This document shows positions 42,516 to 50,214 of a stretch of 64,000 bases of DNA, one piece after another. This stretch comes from Shinella sumterensis (GTDB lineage: Bacteria > Pseudomonadota > Alphaproteobacteria > Rhizobiales > Rhizobiaceae), in the NCBI RefSeq assembly GCF_004514425.2, contig NZ_MYFN02000014.1, positions 60,374 to 124,373 on the forward strand, read 5' to 3'. The notes below the pieces were generated by a model, which saw nothing but the letters and a program-made list of their open reading frames with translations, made no database searches and had not been told where the DNA came from. The position numbers were made by a program, and so were the translations under genes. The stretch's first letter is position 1, and every line of letters begins with the position of its first letter.

Positions 42516-43658
42516 CTATGCAACGATGATGGTGGACGGTTTCCAACGGCTCGCGAGGTACGCCTCAAGGCTCTCGACCGAGAGCGGCCTTCCGGGGTTG
42601 ACGATGACGGGCACGGGTGCGGTGGAATGGCGAACGATAACCTCGACCGGAAGCGTGACAGCGATCGGGCAGAGCGCATCGTTCGAAAAGCGTTCCAGCA
42701 GACGTTCGCCCACGCTTCCGCCGATCTCGATCGCCGGCTGGCGGGCGGTCGTTAGCGAGATCATCGGGAATGCGGAAAAGAAGACATCGTCCACGCCGAC
42801 GATCGAAAGGTTTTGCGGAACGGCAAGGCCCATCTGCTGGGCGACGTCCATGGTTCCGAATGCCATCAGGTCATTGGCGGCGATGACCGCCGTCGGCCGC
42901 TGCGGCAGCGAAAGCAGCTCACGCGCGCCGCGCATGCCGGAGATGAAGTCATAGCTTCCTTCCGTGACGAGGCGCAGATCTTCATCGAGCCCCAGCGCCG
43001 CTACCGCATGCCTGAAGCCATCCGTGCGTTCGCATGCGGCGGACGATTGCAGCGGGCCGGTAATGAAGCCGATGCGCCGGTGGCCCAACGCTGCGAGATG
43101 CTCGACCAGCGCACGCACGCCGGCGGCATTGTCCATGCCAACATAGTCGAAGCTGGAGCTCGGCGCATGCGTCGTCTGCCAGTCGGCCGGTGTACGGTGC
43201 ACGAGAATTACCGGCAGGCCGCATCCGGCGAGCTGCGCCGTCTCGTCGACATCCAGGCTCTGGGAAATGACGACGATCGCATCGACGTCGCGTTTCACAA
43301 AAGCGTGGATCGCCGCCTTGCATGTCCGGCCGTCGTTCGACGTGCTGGCGACAAGCGTGGCGTAACCGGCCCGGACGAGAACGGCATTCAGGCCGCTGAT
43401 GATCTCGTTGAAGACCGGATTGGCGAAATCGGGCAGGATGACGCCGACGGACGACGACTGGCGCGTCACGAGCGCGCGCGCGGCAGCCGACGCCTGGTAG
43501 TTCATCTCTCTCGCCATGGCGAGAACGCGCGCCTTGGTGCGCGGCGCGACAATATCCTTGTCATGCAGGGCGTTCGAAACAGTCGACGGTGCGACGCCCA
43601 GGGCGTCCGCCACATCGACAATCGTAATACCGCGTCTTGTTCGCCGTCTTTCCCCCAT
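42516..43658 (-). CDS. LacI family transcriptional regulator, module 2
   Basis: A 380-aa regulator with HTH ITIVDVADALGVAPSTVSNALHDKDIV (~11-37) and an effector domain (SSVGVILPDFANPVFNEIISGL). The ATG at 43658 has GGGAGGAG seven bases upstream; a longer open frame has no support. Its own promoter region carries a perfect 12-bp inverted repeat, ATAAAAACGTTT. It probably autoregulates and controls the divergent maoC/ABC operon, plus other AAACGTTT sites in the window. Confidence 0.9.
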   Translation of the reverse strand: MGERRRTRRGITIVDVADALGVAPSTVSNALHDKDIVAPRTKARVLAMAREMNYQASAAARALVTRQSSSVGVILPDFANPVFNEIISGLNAVLVRAGYATLVASTSNDGRTCKAAIHAFVKRDVDAIVVISQSLDVDETAQLAGCGLPVILVHRTPADWQTTHAPSSSFDYVGMDNAAGVRALVEHLAALGHRRIGFITGPLQSSAACERTDGFRHAVAALGLDEDLRLVTEGSYDFISGMRGARELLSLPQRPTAVIAANDLMAFGTMDVAQQMGLAVPQNLSIVGVDDVFFSAFPMISLTTARQPAIEIGGSVGERLLERFSNDALCPIAVTLPVEVIVRHSTAPVPVIVNPGRPLSVESLEAYLASRWKPSTIIVA

Positions 43659-43696
43659 CCTTGCTCCTCCCGCTGATGGTTTTTGCAGTATGCCCA

Positions 43697-43724
43697 ATAA
43701 AAACGTTTGCAGAAACGTTTTTAT
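43697..43724. promoter_or_regulatory. Double AAACGTTT operator between LacI-2 and maoC-like gene
   Basis: The arms ATAAAAACGTTT and AAACGTTTTTAT are perfect complements around GCAG, and each holds the self-complementary core AAACGTTT. Its place between divergent genes and next to a LacI gene makes it a strong operator candidate. The same core recurs at 48446-48480 and near 56030. Confidence 0.7.
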
Positions 43725-43862
43725 ATGAAACTCTCGGAGCTGGGAGAAGATTTCCGGTAAACGACATGTCCCGTGATGCGCCCGCATGGCGCGTGTCGCT
43801 GCATGCCTGCGGCCGTCTTGAGTATGCCGGCAGGGCCGGCGAAGATATCGGTGAGGAACTCA

Positions 43863-44786
43863 ATGCAATATAAGGATCCGACCTTCGAATCCGTCGAGGT
43901 GGGCGAGACATTCGGCCCGCAGGTCATCGAGATGGACGAGCATTATCTGCGCTCGGCGTGCTTTTCGCTGTCTGACTACTCCGACTGCTATACCAATGCC
44001 GATCCGGCGATCGGCTATCGTATCGTCCCCTCGGCAGCGCTGGTTCGCGACGGGGTTGCGCTGTTTTTGACAAAGTACAATCCCAACACCGTGGTCGGCC
44101 TGCACCAGTCCGAGGAGCTCTGGTATCATGCGCCGGTGCCCTTCGGCGGGAAGGTCACGCTTACCGGAGAATATGTCGACAAATACGAGCGGCGCGGCAA
44201 GGGCTATTGCGTCCTCGATGTCAGCGTGCATGACGAGAGCGGCCGCCTGCTGGTGCGGCAGAAGTCGACGGAGATCATGCGCATTCCGGAGGGAATCCGC
44301 ATGGGCGAGGGCAGCTCGCCACCCGCAACGGGGCGTGTTTCCGGGGTGATTTCCAAAAACGTTTCTCCCATTGCCCGTGCAAGCCTGGACATTGCCGCCG
44401 GCACACCGATCCCTTCCTTGAAGAAGACCGCGCACAACGACGAGATGGCGGTATTCTCCGGTATCCATTTCAATCGGCACAACATTCACACGGACGACAA
44501 CGTCTCCAGCGCCGCCGGGTTTCGTGCCCGCCTCGCGCAGGGCGTGCAGACGACCTGCTGGATGTCGCAGATGCTGGCCGATTTCTTCGGTCCGGCTGCC
44601 TGGTTCTCCTCCGGGTGGATGAAGAACGTCTATCTGCAGCCGGTTTACGCCGGCGACGAGCTGACGACCCACGGGGTCGTTACCGGTCGTACCGACGACG
44701 GTCGCCTCGAGCTCGAAGTATGGACCCGCAACCAGGATGGGCTGATGACGGCTGCGGGCTGGGCATCGGCGAAGGTCGGCGACTGA
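43863..44786 (+). CDS. MaoC-like double-hotdog acyl-CoA dehydratase/hydratase family protein, copy 1
   Basis: The 307-aa protein has two hotdog-like halves. The N-terminal half runs from MQYKDPTFESVEVGETFGP, and the C-terminal half has FSGIHFNRHNIHTDD and GFRARLAQGVQTT, the region of the hydratase-2 motif. The motif histidine is present (NIHTD), but the aspartate five residues before it is Asn in my alignment. It could hydrate or dehydrate a CoA ester, or be a divergent thioesterase-like member. GGTGAGGAACTCA precedes the ATG. It leads the module-2 ABC operon and has a paralogue at 60738. Confidence 0.8.
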   Translation: MQYKDPTFESVEVGETFGPQVIEMDEHYLRSACFSLSDYSDCYTNADPAIGYRIVPSAALVRDGVALFLTKYNPNTVVGLHQSEELWYHAPVPFGGKVTLTGEYVDKYERRGKGYCVLDVSVHDESGRLLVRQKSTEIMRIPEGIRMGEGSSPPATGRVSGVISKNVSPIARASLDIAAGTPIPSLKKTAHNDEMAVFSGIHFNRHNIHTDDNVSSAAGFRARLAQGVQTTCWMSQMLADFFGPAAWFSSGWMKNVYLQPVYAGDELTTHGVVTGRTDDGRLELEVWTRNQDGLMTAAGWASAKVGD

Positions 44787-44796
44787 GGAGCCAAAC

Positions 44797-45804
44797 ATGT
44801 CTGACGGACGCAATCTCAGCGAAAGAACGCCCATGTTCGCCAAAGGGAATCTCGTGGCGGGAGCCAAGGACCTGATGCTGCGCAACATCGCGGTGACCGG
44901 CCTTCTCGCGCTCATCATCATCTCCACTTTCCTGTCGCCGTATTTCCTGACGGTCGACAACATCTTCAATGTGCTCCGGCAATGGACTATGGTTGGGCTG
45001 ATCGCCATCGGCCTCACATATGTCATCATCTCCGGCGGCATCGATCTGTCGGGTGGAGCGGTTCTCGCGCTCGCTACGGTGGTCGGCGCGCTCGCTGCGC
45101 CCATCGTCGGGTCGGCCGGCATGATTGCTGTGGTGATCCTCGTCGGTGCTGTCTGCGGCTACATCAACGGCGCTCTCATCACCTGGGGCAAGGTGCCGCC
45201 CTTTGTTGCGACCCTGGGCATGATGACAGCCGCGCGCGGGCTTGCGCTTATTCTCAGCGAAGGGCGCACTCTGACGGCTGATCTGGCGCCAGAATTCGTC
45301 TTCGCCTTCGGCCGCGGCTATCTCGGCCCGATCCCCATGCCGGTGCTGCTGACGGGGATCGTCTTTATCACGGCAGCCGTGGTGCTGAAATACACGGTCT
45401 ATGGCCGGCATGTCTGCCTCGTGGGCGACAATCCGGTTGGGGCGCACCGCTCCGGCATCCAGGTCGAAGGCGTCATCCGCAGCGTCTACACGCTGCACGG
45501 CGTGCTGGCAGCCATGGCGGGGCTGCTGTTTCTCGGACGTCTCGGTGTCGGCGAGCCGACAGGCGGCATGCTCTTCGAACTTTCCGGCATTGCCGCTGTT
45601 GTCATCGGCGGCACGCCCTTCGTCGGCGGCGTGGGCAGCATTCTGCTCACCTTCGTCGGGCTGATGGTGATCGGGCTCACCTACAACATCCTGAACCTGC
45701 TCTCCGTCTCGCCCTATGCGCAGGACTTTGCGCGCGGCGTGATCATTGTCGTGGCCGTGATGTTCAGCATCCGACGGGAAGCAAAGAGCCGGGCACGCAG
45801 GTGA
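44797..45804 (+). CDS. Sugar ABC transporter permease (RbsC family), module 2
   Basis: A 335-aa membrane protein with about ten hydrophobic segments. The RbsC-type region MVGLIAIGLTYVIISGGIDLSGGAVLALATVVG is visible, as is AAVVIGGTPFVGGVGSILLTFVGLMVI near the C-terminus. It follows the MaoC-like gene by ten bases and is paralogous to the module-1 permease. With the SBP and ATPase it forms a second sugar-type importer. Confidence 0.91.
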   Translation: MSDGRNLSERTPMFAKGNLVAGAKDLMLRNIAVTGLLALIIISTFLSPYFLTVDNIFNVLRQWTMVGLIAIGLTYVIISGGIDLSGGAVLALATVVGALAAPIVGSAGMIAVVILVGAVCGYINGALITWGKVPPFVATLGMMTAARGLALILSEGRTLTADLAPEFVFAFGRGYLGPIPMPVLLTGIVFITAAVVLKYTVYGRHVCLVGDNPVGAHRSGIQVEGVIRSVYTLHGVLAAMAGLLFLGRLGVGEPTGGMLFELSGIAAVVIGGTPFVGGVGSILLTFVGLMVIGLTYNILNLLSVSPYAQDFARGVIIVVAVMFSIRREAKSRARR

Positions 45805-45862
45805 TGCAGAAATCACAATGAGATTCCGGCACGCGCCGGACCAAGTCGATAGGGAGGAAACC

Positions 45863-46780
45863 ATGACTTGCAGACAGATGTTTCGTATCGCGATGCTGGC
45901 CGGCACGGTGTTCGCCGCACCGGTTGCCGCAAGCGCGCAACAGGTTGAGATCGGCATTGCACAGCCGAACCTCGAGCATCCCTACCGCGTGGGCGGTATC
46001 GAGCGGGCCAAGGATTGGGGCGCCGAGCATCCGGATGTGAAGCTAACGATCGTCGATGGCCGCCGTGACAGCGCGACCCAGCTTTCGGGCGTCGAAGACC
46101 TGATCACCCGTCATATCTCGGCAGTCGTCCTGTCGCCGAACGATTCCAAGGCACTGGCACCGATCGCCGATGCCGCCAAGCGCGCCAACGTCCCGCTGAT
46201 CATCTTTGACCGCAAGCTCGACGTGCCGGAAACGGATTTCGCGGCCTTCATCGGGTCCGACAATATCGAGATGGGCCGCGTCGCAGCCCGCTTCGTCATT
46301 GAGAAGATCGGCGAGGAGGGCAAGGTTATCCAGCTCGAAGGAACGCCCGGAGCATCCGCGACTGTCGATCGCAAGCAGGGCTTCGAGGAGGAAATGGCCA
46401 AGCATCCGGGCATCACGGTCGTCTCCTATGTTGGTCATTACCGTTTGCAGGAAGCCGTGGCGGCGATGGAAGACGCCGTGACCGCGCATCGCGACGTGAA
46501 GGCCGTCTTCGCGCACAATGACACGATGGCGATGGGTGCGGCGCAAGTGCTGGAGGAACAGCGTCTTGAAGGCGTCGCCACCGTCGGCATGGACGGTGCG
46601 AAGGAGGGTTGCGAGGGCGTCGCCTCAGGCCGGCTGACGGGTTCGGTCTATTACCCCACAATGTTCCCGGAATCGCTCGACCTTGCGATGAAGGTGCTTG
46701 CCGGTGAGACGGTCGAGAAGATGACCTTCCTCGATACGCCGATGATCACCAAGGAAACGCACGACACCTACTGCAAATAA
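45863..46780 (+). CDS. Sugar ABC transporter substrate-binding protein, module 2
   Basis: A 305-aa periplasmic protein with a Sec signal peptide (MFRIAMLAGTVFAAPVAASAQQ, cleavage near residue 25) and an RbsB-like fold starting VEIGIAQPNLEHPYRVGGIERA. DRKLDVPETDFAAFIGSDNIEMG is characteristic of pentose and polyol binders. GGGAGGAAACC precedes the ATG at 45863. Unlike module 1, no twin-arginine signal is seen. A strong hairpin follows the stop. Confidence 0.9.
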   Translation: MTCRQMFRIAMLAGTVFAAPVAASAQQVEIGIAQPNLEHPYRVGGIERAKDWGAEHPDVKLTIVDGRRDSATQLSGVEDLITRHISAVVLSPNDSKALAPIADAAKRANVPLIIFDRKLDVPETDFAAFIGSDNIEMGRVAARFVIEKIGEEGKVIQLEGTPGASATVDRKQGFEEEMAKHPGITVVSYVGHYRLQEAVAAMEDAVTAHRDVKAVFAHNDTMAMGAAQVLEEQRLEGVATVGMDGAKEGCEGVASGRLTGSVYYPTMFPESLDLAMKVLAGETVEKMTFLDTPMITKETHDTYCK

Positions 46781-46786
46781 TCGGTC

Positions 46787-46814
46787 GCGGTCGAGGGGGC
46801 TGCCCCTCGACCGC
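46787..46814. other. Intercistronic hairpin between SBP and ATPase genes, module 2
   Basis: A perfect 12-bp stem (GCGGTCGAGGGG / CCCCTCGACCGC) with a GCTG loop starts six bases after the SBP stop. No T-run follows. Its position, copied in module 1, fits an mRNA-stabilising element that raises SBP expression. Confidence 0.6.
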
Positions 46815-46830
46815 CCAGAGGATATGCGTG

Positions 46831-47580
46831 ATGACCCCATTGCTGAAACTGAACAAGATCTGCAAGTCGTTCGGCGCTGTTCGCGCCTTGTCCGACATCG
46901 ATTTCGAACTCCATGAATCCGAGGTCCTCGCGCTGGCCGGGGACAATGGCGCGGGAAAATCGACCCTCATCAAGATCATCTCCGGCGCGCAACCCGCCGA
47001 TAGCGGCCAGATTTTTTTCGAGGGCCGCGAGGTGACGGTGCGCAAGCCGGAGGACGCCCGCCAGCTCGGCATAGAGACGGTCTACCAGGACCTGGCACTC
47101 TTCGATGATTCCAATGTTGCGGAAAACATCTTCGCGGGACGCGAGTCCGTTCGCAACATTCTCGGGGCGAAATTCCTCAAGGCGGAGGAGATGCACAGCC
47201 GCTCGAAGGCGCTGCTGAAATCGCTGAACATTCACATCCAGTCGACGCAGTTCACGGTGAAGGGCATGTCCGGGGGCCAGCGCCAGAGCGTCGCTATCGC
47301 ACGCGCCGTCGCCTTCGGCCGCAAGGTCGTCATCCTGGACGAACCGACGGCGGCACTCGGCGTGCCCGAGCAGGAAAAGGTCCTGTCGCTGATCAAAGAC
47401 CTGCGTTCGCGCGGCTTCTCGATCATCCTGATCAGCCACAACCTGCATCACATCTTCGAGGTCTGCGACCGCATCCATGTGTTGCGGCAGGGCCAGACGG
47501 CCGGGGTGCGAAAGAAGGCGGAGACCGATCCCGACGATATCGTCAAGCTCATCACCGGCGGCAATCTGGTTGCGCATTGA
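46831..47580 (+). CDS. Sugar-type ABC transporter ATP-binding protein (single domain), module 2
   Basis: A 249-aa single-cassette ATPase with Walker A GDNGAGKST (~37-45), signature MSGGQRQSVAIARAV (~146-160) and Walker B VVILDEPTAALG (~167-178). Like the module-1 ATPase it is half the size of RbsA. The ATG at 46831 has AGAGGAT upstream; a GTG one codon earlier is possible. It ends the + strand operon, 14 bases from the convergent AroE-like gene. Confidence 0.9.
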   Translation: MTPLLKLNKICKSFGAVRALSDIDFELHESEVLALAGDNGAGKSTLIKIISGAQPADSGQIFFEGREVTVRKPEDARQLGIETVYQDLALFDDSNVAENIFAGRESVRNILGAKFLKAEEMHSRSKALLKSLNIHIQSTQFTVKGMSGGQRQSVAIARAVAFGRKVVILDEPTAALGVPEQEKVLSLIKDLRSRGFSIILISHNLHHIFEVCDRIHVLRQGQTAGVRKKAETDPDDIVKLITGGNLVAH

Positions 47581-47594
47581 GCACGATCAGAGGG

Positions 47595-48386
47595 TTACAA
47601 GCCGTCTTCGTAGAAGCGCAGCGCAAGCTCGATCTGCGGGCCGAACATGGCTTTGCCATGCTGCGTGCGGCAGTCGCGCGCTTCGGCCGTTTCCAAAAGA
47701 GGCGTCATATGGGGCACATTCACCACATCGCCGACGAAGATGCCGCGCGATGTGCCCGCAAGATCGACTGGCAGCGGATCGTCCGGGGACATGCCGAGGC
47801 TGGTGGCGTTGATGACGATGTCGATCTCCTCGCCGGGCCGGCTGTCCGTCGCGCAGAAGACCGTTTTCGGAAAAGCACCGCGCAGCCGGTCCGCGAGCTT
47901 TTCCGCACGGTCGCGGTTGCGGTTGACGAGGGCGATGCGGCCAATTCCGGCTTCGGCCAGCGCGCAGCATATGCCGGCGCTGACGCCTCCGGCACCGGCG
48001 ACATAGGCCGAGGCGCCAGCAATTCGAACGCCCGCTTCGTTCATCGCGCCGACGAAACCGGCACCATCGAGTTGGTGGCCGGAGAACTTCCCGTCCGGCG
48101 TCCGGCGAACGACATTGACCGCACCGGAAATACGCGCCGTTTCGCTCAGGTTGTCGAGAAGCGGCAGGATACGCTCCTTGAACGGCATGGTGACGAAGAA
48201 GCCCCGGAGGTTTTCGAGGTGGCGCAACCCGGCAAGCGCCGTTTCCAGCGCCTCCGGCCGGATGCCGAAGGGAACCATGCGGCCGGGCAGGCCGTGTTGC
48301 GCAAGGTAGGCATTCAGGATGCCAGGCGAGCGCACGAAGGTGATTGGATAGCCGACAAGGCCAAAAAGTCTGTGTTCGTCGCTCAC
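47595..48386 (-). CDS. Shikimate/quinate dehydrogenase-like protein (AroE family)
   Basis: The 263-aa protein keeps the AroE catalytic pair: Lys70 in FVTMPFK and Asp107 in QLDGAGF, plus N91 in GAVN and the NADP(H) loop AGAGGVSAGI. Substrate-carboxylate positions differ: HSKSP becomes FVRSP, losing the first serine (V18), and NTD becomes QLD, losing the threonine. It is therefore probably an SDH-like paralogue using another hydroxy-cyclic or hydroxy acid. A GTG start at 48386 is chosen because GGAGGAACGAC precedes it. It is divergent from the CoA-transferase A gene across a shared operator region. Confidence 0.84.
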   Translation of the reverse strand: MSDEHRLFGLVGYPITFVRSPGILNAYLAQHGLPGRMVPFGIRPEALETALAGLRHLENLRGFFVTMPFKERILPLLDNLSETARISGAVNVVRRTPDGKFSGHQLDGAGFVGAMNEAGVRIAGASAYVAGAGGVSAGICCALAEAGIGRIALVNRNRDRAEKLADRLRGAFPKTVFCATDSRPGEEIDIVINATSLGMSPDDPLPVDLAGTSRGIFVGDVVNVPHMTPLLETAEARDCRTQHGKAMFGPQIELALRFYEDGL

Positions 48387-48439
48387 GTCGTTCCTCCGCT
48401 TAAAACTTCGACGGATATCGGGGTAACAGAAAAACAGAA

Positions 48440-48459
48440 AACGAGAAACGTTTTTCGTT
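48440..48459. promoter_or_regulatory. Quasi-palindromic AAACGTTT operator between AroE-like and CoA-transferase genes
   Basis: AACGAGAAAC / GTTTTTCGTT form a 20-bp dyad with one mismatched pair, centred on AAACGTTT. A second copy of the core, AGAAACGTTTTT, follows at 48470-48481. The pair resembles the double site at 43697-43724, suggesting control by the same LacI regulator. Confidence 0.6.
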
Positions 48460-48486
48460 GCCATTTTCCAGAAACGTTTTTATACC
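48458..48486 (+). promoter_or_regulatory. Promoter of the module-2 CoA-transferase/ThDP/DhaKL operon
   Basis: TTGCCA (48458-48463) and TATACC (48481-48486) are separated by exactly 17 bases. The second AAACGTTT-like operator falls inside the spacer, the ideal position for repression. The TTG start of the first gene lies 28 bases downstream. Confidence 0.5.
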
Positions 48487-48514
48487 CGATCGCACCTATC
48501 GGGAGGACTGCATT

Positions 48515-49408
48515 TTGAAAGAGAAATTGACGACCCTGGAGAACGCTCTGTCTCCGATCGTGTCGGGCTCGACGGTGATGATCGGCGGCAGCCTGTTGCG
48601 CCGTCAACCCAATGCCGCCGTGCGCCAGCTGATCCGCAACAAAGTGCGCGATCTCACGGTGCTGAGCTGGGCCGGCACGACGGCGATCGATCTGCTTGCC
48701 GCGGCCGACGCGATCCGCCGCTGGGAAGGCATCTATGTCGGCCTGTTCAACTACGGGCTTGCGCCGAACTTCCGCCGTGCCGTCGAAAGCGGTCGAATCG
48801 AGGTGCGTGACTTCTCCGAAACGGCCATGGTGGCGCGCCTGCGCGCGGCCGCCCAGGGCATGCCCTTCCTGCCGATCCGCACGCTGTTCGGCTCCGATCT
48901 CGCCAAGGTGAACCCCGAGCAGATCCGCACCTTCGATTGCCCCTTCACCGGCGAGAAGCTTCAGGCGATCGCTGCCGCCGAACCCGAGTTCACGATCATC
49001 CACGGCTATGCGGGCGACAAATACGGCAATGTGCAGTGGCCGGTCGTGCGCGACACGGACGACATGGACCAGCCGATGGCGGCCGGCGCCAGGCGTCTTA
49101 TCGTGACGGTCGAGAAGATCGTGCCCCACGATGAAATCAAGAAGCAGCCGTCACTGACATACATTCCCGGCAACTGGGTGGAGGCAATTGTCGAGGTGCC
49201 CTACGGGGCGCATCCCGCCGCCTGCGACACGCTCTACGACGAAGACGATGCGCATATGAGCGACTACATCGCCCGTTCGAAGACCGCTGATGGCGTCAAG
49301 GCCTATCTCGATGAGTTCGCCCACGGGCTGCGCGAACATGCGGCCTATATCGAGAAATGCGGGGGTCTTTCCGCGCTCTCGGCGCTCAACGTCAAGGGGA
49401 GGGCATAA
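48515..49408 (+). CDS. CoA-transferase-fold subunit A (GctA/IpdA-like), copy 2
   Basis: A 297-aa alpha subunit with GSTVMIGGSLLRRQPNAAVRQLIRNK (~18-43), GLAPNFRRAVESG and the conserved glutamate E102 in DFSETAM, before QGMPFLPIRTLFGSD. The last segment closely resembles IpdA (LPFLPIR-GLGS). A TTG start at 48515 is chosen because GGGAGGA lies seven bases upstream; no suitable ATG is near. It heads a six-gene + strand operon under the AAACGTTT operator. Confidence 0.87.
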   Translation: MKEKLTTLENALSPIVSGSTVMIGGSLLRRQPNAAVRQLIRNKVRDLTVLSWAGTTAIDLLAAADAIRRWEGIYVGLFNYGLAPNFRRAVESGRIEVRDFSETAMVARLRAAAQGMPFLPIRTLFGSDLAKVNPEQIRTFDCPFTGEKLQAIAAAEPEFTIIHGYAGDKYGNVQWPVVRDTDDMDQPMAAGARRLIVTVEKIVPHDEIKKQPSLTYIPGNWVEAIVEVPYGAHPAACDTLYDEDDAHMSDYIARSKTADGVKAYLDEFAHGLREHAAYIEKCGGLSALSALNVKGRA

Positions 49409-49411
49409 GTC

Positions 49412-50212
49412 ATGGCGACCTATTCCAACAATGAACTGATCACCGCCTATCTCGCCCGCCAGATTCAGGATGACGATCTCTGCTTCGTCGGCGTCGGCAC
49501 GAACGGCCGGGCTTTCACGCTCGCTGTCGGCATGCCGCTGGCGGCCGCGCGTCTCGCGCAGATGGGGCATGCGCCGGGTGCCGCCGTCTACTGGGGCAAC
49601 CTGCTGGAGCCGGATCTGTCGGTGATCCCCGAGCACTTCACGCAGGATGCCTTCACGCAGTGGCACGCCGCTGCATGCCCGCCGGATACCGGCGTGAAAT
49701 GTGACATGCTGGCGCGGCGCAAGTTCGACGTGTCCTTCAATTCGGCCGCCCAGCTCGACCGCTACGGGAACATGAACATCACGGCGATTGGCGACTATCG
49801 CAAGCCGAAGGTCCGCCTTGTCGGCAGCCTTGCACAGCCCGAGCATTTCGCCTTCGTGCGCCGGCCGATCCTGCTGATGGACCTCGATGCGCGCAGCTTC
49901 GTCGAGAAGGTCGATTTCATCACCAGCGCCGGCCACCTGTCCGGCGGTAACAGCCGGCGCGAGGCCGGGCTCGGCGAGGGCGGACCCGCACTGGTCGTAA
50001 CGGATAAGGCGATCTTCGATTTTGCCGAGGATACCCGCGAAATGCGGCTGAGATCGTTGCATCCGGGGGTGACGAAGGACGAGGTGCTGGCCGCCATGTC
50101 CTTCGTGCCGCTCGTCCCCGAAACGATTCCGGAAACCGAGGCGCCGACCGCGGAAGAGCTCGCCCGCATCCGCAAAGACATCGACCCCAACCGTATCCTG
50201 CTCAAAGTCTGA
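49412..50212 (+). CDS. CoA-transferase-fold subunit B (GctB/IpdB-like), copy 2
   Basis: The 266-aa beta subunit has LDRYGNMNITAIGDYRKPKVRLVGS and RSLHPGVTKDEVLAAMSF, aligning with GctB and IpdB. Where glutaconate CoA-transferase has the nucleophile in VESG, this protein has YWGN, so the glutamate is tryptophan (W61). With copy 1 also lacking it, a function other than classical CoA transfer is likely. The gene starts three bases after the A subunit stop. Confidence 0.87.
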   Translation: MATYSNNELITAYLARQIQDDDLCFVGVGTNGRAFTLAVGMPLAAARLAQMGHAPGAAVYWGNLLEPDLSVIPEHFTQDAFTQWHAAACPPDTGVKCDMLARRKFDVSFNSAAQLDRYGNMNITAIGDYRKPKVRLVGSLAQPEHFAFVRRPILLMDLDARSFVEKVDFITSAGHLSGGNSRREAGLGEGGPALVVTDKAIFDFAEDTREMRLRSLHPGVTKDEVLAAMSFVPLVPETIPETEAPTAEELARIRKDIDPNRILLKV

Positions 50213-50214
50213 CC

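Noticed and set aside
44350..44362. An AAACGTTT core inside the first maoC-like gene as a fourth operator
   Set aside because: It lies in coding sequence, has no clear second arm and no promoter nearby, so chance is more likely.
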